Assembly (NCBI GenBank): GCA_964035545.1
Contig: OZ037770.1
Location: forward strand, 301,001 to 365,000
Length of the DNA stretch: 64,000 nucleotides
Origin: Bugula neritina
Taxonomy: Eukaryota > Bryozoa > Gymnolaemata > Cheilostomatida > Bugulidae
Direction of reading: 5' to 3'
Both the position numbers and the translations under genes were made by a program. The notes under the pieces were generated by a model. It was not told where the DNA came from, ran no database searches, and saw only the letters and a list, made by a program, of their open reading frames with translations. The first letter of the stretch is position 1; the number at the start of each line of letters is the position of its first letter. Below are positions 32,985 through 45,500 of this stretch, in pieces.

Positions 32985-35900
32985 GCCTCAGACTGCGGGC
33001 GGTGGAGAGAGGGCCCGCCTTTAGGTGTCTCTGCTCAGTCTATGCAATGGTAGTCTGCAGTAGTGTGACTGGGAGACTGAAATAGAGGAAGTAGTGGTGC
33101 ATTGTGGTACTTTATGTTTGTAATGATATTTCTGCATGTATTTGTGTTAGGACACAATATACTTTGTAGGCTACACTCTTCTCTTATCGCTTTTACTTAC
33201 AATCACATTATGTAACATATTTACAGGTAACTTGGCTATATTTTAGTAAATTCTATGACTTCACTGAGTCGTCATAGCAACCTAAGCCTGTGTATTCTTT
33301 ACTCACAACAGATAGCAAATCTAAAGACTCACTTTGAGTCTAGCTTTCACAATAAGGGACAAAAGCCCTTGAATAGAAAAATGTGGCTAAAGAAAAATTC
33401 ACAATTTATTAGCTGGGCAAATATAAATATAAATTAGGAGCACCTCATGAAAAGCTAATCTAGAATAAGGAAAATGACTAAATCACTATTGAATATACAG
33501 TGTGAGCTCAGAACATGTTACAAGTTACCCACTACTTTCAGTGTCCTAACTCTTGCCAGTGTGAGGCACTCTAACTTGACACAACAGGATTTAGTTTATT
33601 ATATAGGGCTCTTGAAATGATAACATTAAAAGAGAAAACTTTGCACAGCTTATAAACCACAACCTACTGAACCACTAAACTCCTCACAGGACATACTAAC
33701 TCACTAACACCGTGAATATTACATCATTCTGAGAAACAGATAAAATCTGCAGCTTTTTCTTTTACAAATATTTTGTCAACTCAAAATGACCAGATCAAAA
33801 AGTGAAAATTAACTGAAGCCAGGCTAAAAATTAACAGTGTTAGCCATGATCATGATAAACCAGAGAGTTGGGATGTTAGCAGACACAACAACACACTCCC
33901 AATAGAGGAGAAGTGAGACAGTTTCTACTAAGAATGGATTTAGGGGGCAAAACCTGAATGCGTTATCCTGAACATGACTATGAGCATAGCATTCAACATG
34001 AATAAATTATCGGTAATACTATCACAGTAATACTATTAGTATTACATTATTACTAATATTAATAGTATTAGTAATAGGCATTGCTGATTGCTGTAAGTGT
34101 GACTGCAGAGTCTAACTGTAACTACTCACCTTGAGATTCTCCACAGGTACATTTACTTTTAGTTTTAGTGTTTGTCATTTACTGATTTTCATTCTGGCAT
34201 TATTTCAATTTTACCTAGGGCTAAACTTCAACTTAAAGTATGGGGAGGAATTAGTATTAGATTTAGATTAACAATAACAGTAATAGACTTAGTATTACTA
34301 TTAGTATTACTATTAGTATTAGTATTCTTTTTCACCCATTCTGATTCAGTGTTCTTATCAATATCAGTATCTAGAATAATAATATTATTATAAATGACGA
34401 TACTGTTATTCATTATTAATAATGACACCATCATTATAATCATAATCCTAGTAAAAATGAGAATATAAATGATTGTATTTGACTATCTCTAAGACTAATG
34501 ACACTCACACTGTGACTGTATGAGAATGGGTGAGACAATACCTTTTACTTTACCTACCTTAAATTATTAAGCTTAGTAGTGAAAAAGCTAACTTTTAATC
34601 ATCTCCATAATATTACTATTAGTAACTTAACCACACCAGCACAGGTATTTTATACGACCTAGCCTTACCTGAACGTATGTCCTTTGACCATTGTAATGGT
34701 GAACTGTGTGTATTACTAGCTCAACAGGTAGCTAGTCTAAAATTCTATAAGTATGTGGAAGTTGAGACGTGCGGTTAGCGTCCTCATACAGTTCGTTAGC
34801 GCCACTGCTATACCTAATTGACGTCTGTTCAACCGTATCGCGACGTCACGCTTGCCTTTGTGCTATATAATAATAGTATCTGCAATCTACGCTTCAGAGA
34901 AATAATATCAGATTTAATAGGCTTGAGCTAGGAGCGGATAGACACCCCGGTATTCGAGGTTGAATGTTATACTGCGAAACCATTGGAGAAAAATTATATC
35001 ATATGGGCTTAAACTATGAAATTTATTAGTAGATTTAAAAGCTATTGCACCAAAACATAACAATAAAGGTTTAAGCTAAGTTGGTAATGGTGATGTAACT
35101 GGTATGTGGAGGTTCCTAAAGGGTGTTGTCTAAATTGTGAATGCGAATAATATTCTTGTGCACATTTATAGCTTGAAAAATTTATTAATATTCATTACTT
35201 TTTGCAATAATTACAAAGTAAAACACACGTAACATTTATGAACATAAAGTTGGGGGTGTTGAGCATACACCTGTATCCACCACTGCCAATTGAAACTGCT
35301 AATTTAGATTTCGCAACGAGTTATTATTGCCAGCCATCAAACAATATAAGATTAGTGATTAAAACGTATTGTTCATTTGTTTGTTCCTCGAAATACAATC
35401 AGTATTATGTATTGTGCTGAGTTGGGTGACATTCTAGTTTCCTGTGTGTAGAATGCTAGCTCAGGCACAGTCAGTGTGTTACATAATATCTGTAGCAGTA
35501 ATGCTCACACACCTACATAAACAATATAGTGAAATGATGTACTACAAGACTGTAACTGATTGCTTATCAAATGTTGAGTGTCAATAGCAAAGTATTTCCT
35601 AAAGTTTGATAGAATTTAGGATTGGGTGCTAAATGAACGCTATGTAGGATATAAAATGCTGGTACACGGATTATACAACAGCTAGTATATATATTACAGA
35701 ATACATGCTGTAGGCCTACATAACTGTATTGTAAACTGTAAACTACTGATATTTTAACAAAACATTATTAAAACAGCTTTTATCACAATATAAAAGATAA
35801 TTTAGGATTTGCCTTTCCACAAGCTTTTGTTAGAAAGAAATGACAACTTCTATTCAGTCTAACACAAAGCAAAAGCGACTTGGCCTTTTTCAGCCAAATA

Positions 35901-36556
35901 TTAACATAAAACTATGCTGCCTTAACTTGGCAATTTTATACACCACATGAGTGTAGTGAGATCACGTCACTAAGGGAGAGGGGGCATTATATTACTCAGA
36001 TGACAGAAAACATCACCGGAGAATATAAAAGTTCAACAGTATTTTATTATTCATAAAATATAAAATATTTATACATTTTGAAAAAATAAAAATAGGGGCA
36101 CAACAAAAGATACAAGTTAAAACATGCTAGGCTCAGAACTGCCTAATTCCATGAAACTAAAACATGAAAAAGCGGAGGGGGGGCACTTCCCACCCCAAGA
36201 GAACAATATATTAAATTAATCTGTACACTAAGTGCATAATATAAACTCAATGGAATGAAAACTGAGCATATATTTTGGAATTGTCTGCTTTGAAGAGCAT
36301 TTACAGAGGATGATGGGAAACTGATTGTAGAACTAGCCTGAGTGGAGCAGACGGCATGCAGTATATGTAAGTTACCGTAATAGAGGGAAATCTAGCCTAC
36401 TAACTGCAGTAGACAATATATACATGATATGCTATAGAAATGAACAAGGAGGGGGGGGAGCTATCGTATCAAACAGAAACTGAAGCTGTTCCAGGTATCA
36501 CAGTCTTATTGGGGAGTTATCTTCTCCCACCGAGGAACCGCTGTCGACAGCGGCTA
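32985..36556. other. Intergenic region between convertase 5' end and RhoGAP 3' end
   Basis: The first ~100 bp upstream of the convertase ATG are GC-richer (CGGGCGGTGGAGAGAGGGC) and may be its promoter. The rest is AT-rich, with TAATACTATTAGTATTA-type inverted repeats at 34010-34080 and 34250-34450. AATAAA on the minus strand at 36043-36048 probably ends the RhoGAP transcript. I see no convincing gene. Confidence 0.5.
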
Positions 36557-39500
36557 CTAACAGGATATGACCGAGGGGCTGGTCTGGGGTACTATTGTCG
36601 TACGCTTCACAAAGTGTCTAGTCAGCGTGTGCGTGCTGACGTCAGAGGTGAGAGAGGGCTGTGACATCAGAGCGTCTCTGGTCCCCGTGGAGCAGCTCTC
36701 GGAGGTCTGCTTATCCAGCAGCACCGTGTCTACCGACTTCCTGTCCTCGAACACGCTCTCCGCTTCAGATCTGACGTCCACGTCTGCTGAGTCGTCTGCT
36801 GTGCTGGGGAAGTGGTGCTCACTGCTGTTAGCCTCAGATTCACTGGTTACGGTGAGGTTGGGCTGTCGGTACACGGGCGAGGACTTGTTGGTGCTGTTGA
36901 GAAACCACTCTGACCGCTACAATATCCAGAGAGTGTGCTGAGAATAGTAGAGGGGAGACATTTGAGTAGGTGAGAGTAGGTGAATGTGGAACAAGTGAGT
37001 GAGTGAGTGAGAGAGTGAGTGAGTGAGAGAGTGAGTGAGTAAGTGAGTATTCAGTGAGAGAGTTAGTAGTTGGTGACTGACAAAGTGATTAAATGAATGA
37101 CTGACAGAATAGTTGGTAAATAAACAAGCTGAAGTAGGTGACTCAGAGAGGAAAAAAGGAAGAAGAACATGAATAGACAGACTGACAATACTGTTAGAGC
37201 ATAAGATGGCCGCCAGTTAACATAAGAACTGGTAGTAAGTCTCAGCAGAAACCTGTGGTACTGTAATACTACATCACTGACTGAGCAATGTATAGACTGA
37301 GAGACAAGGAGATGTGTAGACTGAGAGACAAGGAGATGTGTAGACTGAGAGACAAGGAGATGTATAGACTGAGAGACAAGAAAATGTGTAGACTGAGAGA
37401 CAAGGAGATGTGTAGGCTGAGCGACAAGGAGATGTGTAGACTGAGAGAGTATAGACTGAGAGAGTATAGACTGAGAGACTAACCTTCTTGAGGCGGGCCA
37501 TCTGTCTCATCTGTAACGTCTCAAACTTGGAGAGACTCTGACTGGTGAGCCGGTTCAGACTATTCGGGTTGAGAGACAAGTGAGACTACAACAAGAGAGA
37601 AACTCTCACCACACGGGCGGGGTGGAGTGGGGTACGCCCCGCACATCACCAGCTACAACTAAAGGAACCACAACTCTACTGAGGAGTAGACTAAGTTCTT
37701 CACCTTAGTTGATGTGTTGACGTCGGGCACGGACATGCAGCCTACCATTGACCTGCGGGCTTGACTAGGTAAGAGAGGGGAGGGAGTTCCATCCGGGACC
37801 TGCGAGGTGTCGTCACCTTGACCTTCCTCGTCCTCCAGTAAGAGACCTCTAGAGCTGCACTCCTTCCGCAGATGCTGAGCAAACGACCTCAGAGATGACT
37901 CATCTGTTGACAAACAGACAGACTCAATATATCAGCCAATCAAAAGCCATTTAGACAATCAGTCATTAAGTTGCATTTATACCTCTGCTGAAAAAAGCAC
38001 CGAGTTTCAGTTAATAACACTCGTCCGAGTATCCCTTTATAGTTAAACTGAAACTCGGTGAAATCATATTGATGTGGAAGCTTACTTTCTAAAAGTGAAA
38101 TCTGACTCGCATAATAGCTATTTGATGCCCTTTGTAAACGTCGTGAATTAGTAAAGTCGACAGCATAAAAGTTATCACAGTACAAAAATTTCACCGAATG
38201 GCTTTTACAATGCAATGCAACTCGGAGAAATTTCAACCCGGCCAAATTTAATTTTTCACCGAAAATCGTGAAGGTATAAACGCAACTTTAGCCAGGGTTT
38301 CTAAGAGACTGCATGTAGTAAGGGGGGGACAGACTCACGCTCCACACTGCTGTGCTGGGACACCGGGTACTCATACTTGTACGTGAACCTCTCCGTCACC
38401 ACTATCCCGGAGCAGGTGACGTCTGCAAAGTACTGCAGATTCGCTTTCCCAAAGATGGAGGTGATGGCGAACTGGTCTATCATCAGCTCCATCACCTTCG
38501 CCGCCTTCGTCACTCTCTTCGGGTCTCCGGCGCAGTTCCTGTAACAGACAAGAGTTGATTTAGTGCAGGCTCAATATTTGCAGTCCAATTCTTACTGGAA
38601 GATGCTGCAGGTAACACTTACTGGAAGATGCTGCCGGTGACGCTCTTGGCCATGGCCTCCGCTGACATGCTGTGAAACTCGATGTGATTCACCACTCGGA
38701 ACCAGACACCAAAGAGCAGCGCCAGGAAGTGCTGAGTAGACCTCGGGAGTGACATGACGACCCTGTTACCATAGCGACATGTATATACAGTTACCATAGC
38801 GATATGTATATACGGTTACCATAGCGATAAGAAATCGCTGCAGAAAGTATAATCTACAACTGCATGTAATAAGAAAGTGACATCTGCAGAAAATAACTCA
38901 CTTGTTGATGATATCGTACTGTACCAGTTCATTCTCGACTTCCAACACAGAGAGTAGAGTTTCCTCTCCTTCTGCACCAAAAACACCGCCGGGTATACAA
39001 AGCAGGAATCTCTGCAATACAGTATACTATCTCTCAGACTAGAGTATATCTCAGACTAGAGTATATCTCAGACTAGAGTATATCTCAGACTAGAGTATAT
39101 CTCAGACTAGAGTATATCTCAGACTAGAGTATATCTCAGACTAGAGTATATCTCAGACTAGAGTATATCTCAGACTAGAGTATATCTCAGACTAGAGTAT
39201 ATCTCAGACTAGAGTATATCTCAGTATATCTCAGACTAGAGTATATCTCAGACTAGAGTATATCTCAGACTAGAGTATATCTCAGACTAGAGTATATCTC
39301 AGACTAGAGTATATCTCAGACTAGAGTATATCTCAGACTAGAGTATATCTCAGACTAGAGTATATCTCAGACTAGAGTATATCTCAGACTAGAGTATATC
39401 TCAGTATATCTCAGACTAGAGTATATCTCAGACTAGAGTATATCTCAGACTAGAGTATATCTCAGACTAGAGTATATCTCAGACTAGAGTATATCTCAGA

Positions 39501-42130
39501 CTAGAGTATATCTCAGACTAGAGTATATCTCAGTATATCTCAGTATATCTCAGACTAGAGCATATCTCAGACTAGAGTATATCTCAGTATATCTCAGTAT
39601 ATCTCAGACTAGAGTATATCTCAGACTAGAGTATATCTCAGACTAGAGTTATCTCCACACGTACTTTGATAACTGATGCCAGAGTGTAGAAGTTGTAGTC
39701 AGCGAAGTCCACCGGACGACCTTCACTCAACTTCTTTATGATCTTCCGCTGGTCCACTGTGTTGCCGGGACGACGGAAAATATCGCACGTCGTGACGCCA
39801 TCTTGACTAATGTACTTCAGGAGATTCTGTGAGAAAACACGAGAGGCGTGCAGTTGGTACAGCAACTAAGTATGTTTAGCAACACTAGTGACAACACTAA
39901 TATAACTCATACTGAGTGTACTATAACTAATACTGAGTGTACTATAACTAATACTGAGTGTACTATAACTAATACTGAGTGTACTATAACTAATACTGAG
40001 TGTACTATAACTAATACTGAGTGTACTATAACTAATACTGAGTGTACTATAACTCATACTGAGTGTACTATAACTAATACTGAGTGTACTATAACTAATA
40101 CTGAGTGTACTATAACTAATACTGAGTGTACTATAACTCATACTGAGTGTACTATAACTCATACTGAGTGTACTATAACTAATACTGAGTGTACTATAAC
40201 TCATACTGAGTGTACTATAACTCATACTGAGTGTACTATAACTAATAGTTCTAGTAATAGTAGACAACTCTAAGACTGAGACAGTAGCATAGTATAGTAT
40301 ATAGTATATTAGAGTAAGAAGAGAAGACAACTCACAAGTAATGGAACCGGGATTGCATCATGTTTGAAGGCCACTTTCAGGGGAACTGAAAACTTCAACC
40401 TGAAAGTAAAACAGAGGAGTGAGTAGATACCCCCAGGAGTGAGGAGAGGGGAGAGATACCCCCAGGAGTGAGTAGGGGGTACCTCCAGGGTAACTAAACT
40501 GTGATCATGTGACCTAGAAGAAGATTATGAAGGAGATTACAGGAGATGATGGAGGATAATCTCCCTATAAACAAGAGTGAGATAAACTACTAGGATTAGG
40601 TTAGTTTATGACATTATAATAACACAGATGTGACTGTGTACAGTGTGGTACTGTGTATTATATACTGTATACTATGTATTATATACTGTATACTGTGTAT
40701 TATATACTGTATACTGTGTATTATATACTGTATACTGTGTATTATATACTGTATACTGTGTATTATATACTGTATACTGTGTATTATATACTGTATACTG
40801 TGTATTATATACTGTATACTGTGTATTATATACTGTATACTGTGTATTATATACTGTATACTGTGTATTATATACTGTATACTGTGTATTATATACTGTA
40901 TATTATATACTGTATACCGTGTATTATATACTGTATACTGTGTATTATATACTGTATACTGTATATTATATACTGTATACTGTGTATTATATACTGTATA
41001 TTATATACTGTATACTGTGTATTATATACTGTATACTGTGTATTATATACTGTATATTATATACTGTATACCGTGTATTATATACTGTATAGTGTATATT
41101 ACATCTTATAGAATAGTTGGGTGGTACAAAGTCTAATAAACACCTGAGAGAAACCAGTCACGGAGAGACGTACAGATCAAGTAGATTTACTAATAACTCT
41201 GCACTGGATTAAAAATACATCAAAACAAGTTTATTATAACCAAACTGACTACCTAATGGCCTGGAACCTCTGATATCAAAACGCAATGCAAACTAGAATA
41301 GCACTTCCATAACTTTATAACTAGGGACAGCATCAAACTGTCCTAGACAGCTGTAGCACCTACTTGGTAGTTGCTACCCCTACTATACACAGATAATCTT
41401 TAGTTGCTACCCCTACTCCACTACACCTACAAATAATCCCTAGCAGATCCGGCTAGTTTCTACCCCTACTCCGCTAGTTGCTACCCCTACTCAGTGTACA
41501 GAAACCGTTAGTTGCTACCCCTACTAAGCACACATGGCATCGACTGATCACCCAAACAGATGAAATATTTAAACTATGCTCAGATGTCACAAATAAAATA
41601 CCACAGATCACAGCCCAGGTTCTCAACAGTTGACAGAGCTGTGCGGTTGGCCCACCACCCACCCCTAAGCGAGAGCAGAGCTATGGAACTGCAGCTATAT
41701 TTTATTACCAGTTGCTGTAATTGTATAGTAATAAAGGGGAAAGATACACTCAGTGATTGTGTAATGGATTGTAGGTGATTACAGCACAAGTGGTGTCTGT
41801 CTGTCTGTGAGTCTGTTAGTACTGGGGGTATAGAAGTTACCTCCCCTGACACTCCCTGCTTCACAACACACAAGATATAATTCATGGAAGCCGAGTTAGA
41901 AGTTAATCTCCAAACATGCCAGAATATTCCATATAAGAGTTCCTTACAGCAGGATACAGATGTGTAGCCCGAGTTCTAACTATGGACCAGACAACTTCAC
42001 ACACTGTGGGTGGGGGGGGGGCGTACGCCCCTCTTTACACTTACTTTTGAGAGGCTGTATGACTGAGAGGGGCGGATGCACAGCCTAGGGTGAACGTCCT
42101 CCATATCCTATTGTTGGTAGAGAAGGCCAT
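36557..42130 (-). CDS. RhoGAP-domain protein, ARHGAP20/TAGAP-like
   Basis: Minus-strand exons 42130-42045, 40399-40336, 39826-39665, 39011-38902, 38762-38622, 38538-38339, 37903-37704, 37585-37484, 36916-36557 join in phase to 474 residues from ATG 42130. The RhoGAP domain covers ~30-215: DAIPVPLLNLLKYISQDG, arginine finger CDIFRRPGN (Arg ~68), YTLASVIKRFLLCIPGGVF and VVMSLPRSTQHFLALLFGV. The IPGxVF and LPRxxxxxLxxLFGV patterns are those of ARHGAP20/TAGAP. It should switch off Rho-family GTPases. No PH or RA domain precedes the GAP, so it is TAGAP-like in layout. The last ~240 residues are Ser-rich and disordered. The usual NK(M)-type helix reads HSMSAEAMAKSVTGSIF, which is divergent. It is transcribed divergently from VPS15 across a 9.5-kb gap. 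Confidence 0.85.
37285..37475 (-). repeat. 24-bp GACTGAGAGACAAGGAGATG array in RhoGAP intron
   Basis: Seven or so units followed by two shorter GACTGAGAGAGTATA units lie just after the donor of exon 37585-37484. A GTGAGTGAGAGA simple repeat lies at 36985-37040 in the same intron. Confidence 0.88.
38593..38624 (-). repeat. Single duplication of a RhoGAP 5' splice site
   Basis: On the coding strand the exon ends GCAGCATCTTCCA|GTAAGTGTTACCT, and 28 bp later GCAGCATCTTCCA|GTAAGAATTGG follows. The exon end and donor are present twice; protein phase fits the first copy. Confidence 0.85.
38763..38828 (-). repeat. ~25-bp repeat supplying a RhoGAP acceptor
   Basis: Three units (plus strand GTTACCATAGCGATATGTAT) lie directly upstream of exon 38762-38622. 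On the coding strand the final GGTAACAG is the acceptor and corresponds to GGTAACTG/GGTAACCG of the other units. Confidence 0.8.
39025..39650 (-). repeat. 17-bp AGACTAGAGTATATCTC array in RhoGAP intron
   Basis: About 36 nearly identical copies with a few deleted units (CTCAGTATATCTC). It begins about 15 bp after the donor of exon 39826-39665. Confidence 0.96.
39895..40245 (-). repeat. 21-bp ACTATAACTAATACTGAGTG array in RhoGAP intron
   Basis: About 16 copies, differing only at one AAT/CAT position, in intron 39827-40335. Confidence 0.96.
40650..41525 (-). repeat. Arrays in the first RhoGAP intron
   Basis: A 21-bp unit (TGTGTATTATATACTGTATA) repeats about 20 times at 40650-41100. At 41340-41525 an irregular set of TAGTTGCTACCCCTACT units occurs about six times. 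The rest of intron 40400-42044 shows no gene. Confidence 0.92.
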
Positions 42131-42220
42131 CTCCACCAATAGGGAGCCAGCTAGAGCCGTCCAATAGGGAGCCAGCTAGAGCCGTCCAATAGGGAGCCAG
42201 CTAAGGAAGGCAAACCTTTT
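42118..42220 (-). promoter_or_regulatory. Tandem CCAAT-containing units over the RhoGAP start
   Basis: Three ~25-bp units (CCAATAGGGAGCCAGCTAGA) lie directly upstream of and up to the ATG at 42130, the nearest copy being ACCAATAGGGAGCC. Each has a CCAAT box, so the duplication multiplies a possible NF-Y site. Confidence 0.5.
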
Positions 42221-42244
42221 CATCCAATTGTGTCTGTAAAAAAG

Positions 42245-42560
42245 TATATTATATATACTGTATTACTAGTATATATACTGTATTACTAGTATATATACTG
42301 TATTACTAGTATATATACTGTATTACTAGTATATATACTATATTACTAGTATATATATACTGTATTACTAGTATATATACTGTATTACTAGTATATATAC
42401 TGTATTACTAGTAAATATACTGTATTACTAGTATATATATACTGTATTACTAGTATATAGACTGTATTACTAGTATATATACTATATTACTAGTATATAT
42501 ATACTGTATTACTAGTATATATACTGTATTACTAGTATATATATACTGTATTACTAGTAT
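42245..42560. repeat. 20-bp TAGTATATATACTGTATTAC array upstream of RhoGAP
   Basis: About 16 units containing the palindrome TAGTATATATACT. It lies outside the coding exons, in the 5' UTR or promoter region. Confidence 0.95.
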
Positions 42561-45500
42561 TTAGACTATACAGTATAAGGAAACATGACAGTTATGGGAC
42601 TGAGGCACTTGAAGTAATAAGACTGATAAGGTACATGTATGTACATAACACTATATGTACACAACACGTATGTACACATGTGTTATGTACACAACACGTA
42701 TGTACACACTGATTATGTACACACTACATCAGATAAAAATATTGAACAAATTTTCATCATAATGGAACAGGTTATGGGCTGATCAGTTATCAATGAGGTC
42801 TACAAACACAGTCATATCTGCAAACAAAAAGAGGTCTAACAAGCTAAGTTGCTGCCGAAGAGGTCTGGTAAAGCAGCAGCTTCAGGGCAGCATTATTTCC
42901 TCCGAACTACAAGGCACATAACAGTTGAGTTTGACAACCACAGACGTGTGTTGGAATAGTCACTTCCTGACAACGACAGTTCCACTTCATTCATTAGTTA
43001 GCTGTGAGGTGGTCCCAAGACATGTGGGTGGTGGGGGAGGGTCAAAGTCCACCACCTACTACAGTACCGCCCTCTAGACTAGAGTAGGTAGTGTGGAATT
43101 GTCCCCACACTGTAAAGACCACACCAGACACCCCTGGGTGTATAACATGCACTGAGAGAAGTTGAAATGCCGTCAGTTTGCAGAGTCAAGTAGAGGTTTA
43201 TTTACAGAGTTTAGCAGCAGCAGGTGTGACAGCATTGCATCTGGGAGGATAAATAAATAGAGGAGAGAGGAATGTGGTGAGAGATAAATGATGTTACATC
43301 AGAATATGTCAAATCAGCAGCTGTACTTTGTGTGGTACTAGCAGAGTGGTACTAGCAGTGTGGTCCTAGCAGGGTGGTCCTAGCAGGGTGGTCCTAGCAG
43401 AGTGGTCCTAGCAGGGAGGTCCTAGCAGTGTGGTCCTAGCAGTGTGGTCCTAGCAGTGTGGTACTAGCAGGGAGGTCCTAGCAGTGAGGTACTAGCAGTG
43501 TGGTCCTAGCAGTGTGGTGTGAACAGATGTCCAAAAATAAAATTGAAGCAAGGAATAGAATGAAGGATTATCTAGGAATACAGCATCCATCACTGAAGAC
43601 GTTCAAGTCTTCCAATCCGTCATAGCCAAAGACTAAAGAGGAGAGCAGTTGGAACAGACGAGTTTATACGGGAGGAGTGCTGAGTGCGACTATATCACGA
43701 TTAGATAAGAACTGAGGCTACAGGAGAGATGACTGAAGGCTACAAAATCTAAAGGCACCTCCACAAAACCCGTTAGATAAGCAGAATGTTTGGAATTTCA
43801 GCCAACTATGTGACTATTGACTGTCAAACAGTCGGACTTGATAGTTCTACTACTATAATGACTACTACTACTATGACTACTACTACTATGACTACTACTG
43901 CTACTACTGCTACTACTACTACTGCTACTACTATTACTACTACTGCTACCACTACTACTACTACTACTACTAGTACTACTACTACTACACACTACTACTA
44001 CTACTACTACTACTACTATTAGTATTACTACTGCTACTACTACTACTACTACTATTAGTACTACTAGTACTACTACTACTACTATTAGTATTATTATAAA
44101 TGACAACAACTACTACTACTGTTACTCATAAATTTGAGATATTAAAAGCTCACAACATGCTCAATAAATCTTACATCTGAGTCACGATAAATTCAAATGA
44201 GTGGTTATCTAATGCTCAAAGAATTCTCTAACGACCAGTAAAATGTGACCAACTAAATTAAATTATGATCCACATTAAATCCCTCCACAACTATTTTACA
44301 TCAGGTTACCCTCTCTATACCTGCCAACCACCTGCCTGATAGTGTCACATATAACTGACACCACACAGTGTATCTAGTATGACACCCCACAGTATATCTG
44401 GTATGACACCACACAGTATATCTGGTATGACACTTAGCACTGAGCTAATTACAATCATTCTTCGTCTAACCAGAGTTACATCATTATCACCAGTTGAAAG
44501 AAAAACACAAAGTATGTAAATCAGTCAACACAACAGATGCTGGTCGCGGGTTGATGCAATAGTGTCACTACTCTTCCAGCTGCCCATCTTATATGTCAGC
44601 CTGCTACTTAGTGAGAGTGAGTGAATTAGACCGGAAGTAGTAGTAGTAGAGCTCTGTCATCATTAATTATTTTCAGAGAAATGTATTCACTACAAATTTA
44701 CTGCTTCTACACCACACTGGGACAGAGTTTCCAGGGGAATTCAGCTATTATATTTTTCACCACAGTTAACACTACCCAAAACAACCCTTTGAGTTAACTC
44801 TGCAGAAGATAGTGGTACTAGCTGGTTTTACTTGGACTAAACTGAATAGATAAAACCGTCACAAATGGAAAGACTTCCTTAGAACCTTCTCTACCCCATC
44901 TAGTGGATACTCTACTTAGCATAGATACAACAAAACTCTACCATATATTCACTATTGTGTTGAAATAAATAATATTCTCTCTACATTTTTACTTTTACGG
45001 CACCTTTATTGCTTTATTACAATTTATTATTAGAGTTTTACAGTGTAAAAGCCAGCCTATTGGCTAAAATCAGAGAGCATTAAATTCTTAAAGTCACGCA
45101 CAAACATTAAAAATAAACTATTACCTAAAAATCAAAATCTTTTTTAGTTTAAAATCTTTGGCAGTCTAAAATGTATTTTTACATCTTAGCCATTAAGCAT
45201 CCATAAAAGTAATTACCAGGGGAATAAATTTTAAATGACTGACTAAAAGGGATTAGCCTGGAAATAAATTAGTTAAGTTCTTAATACTCTACTAATACTG
45301 GATACAGGGGCCTGGACAATGGTACTTACAGTACCTACAGTATCTACAGTACTTACACTATATTATACTATACTTAGTACTTACACTACTTACTGTAACA
45401 TACTATACTCTCTGTAGGTGTACTGGTGACCTACATAACTGAGGAGGCCAGCATTACTAAGAGGGATCAAGCAATGTTCAATAACTAATTATACCCTATC

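Noticed and set aside
40630-41136. Three ~150-residue YCILY ORFs
   Set aside because: Translation of the 21-bp RhoGAP intron array.
43786-44109. Thr-rich and Ser/Val-rich ORFs on both strands
   Set aside because: (ACT)n microsatellite; frames stay open because the triplet has no stop.
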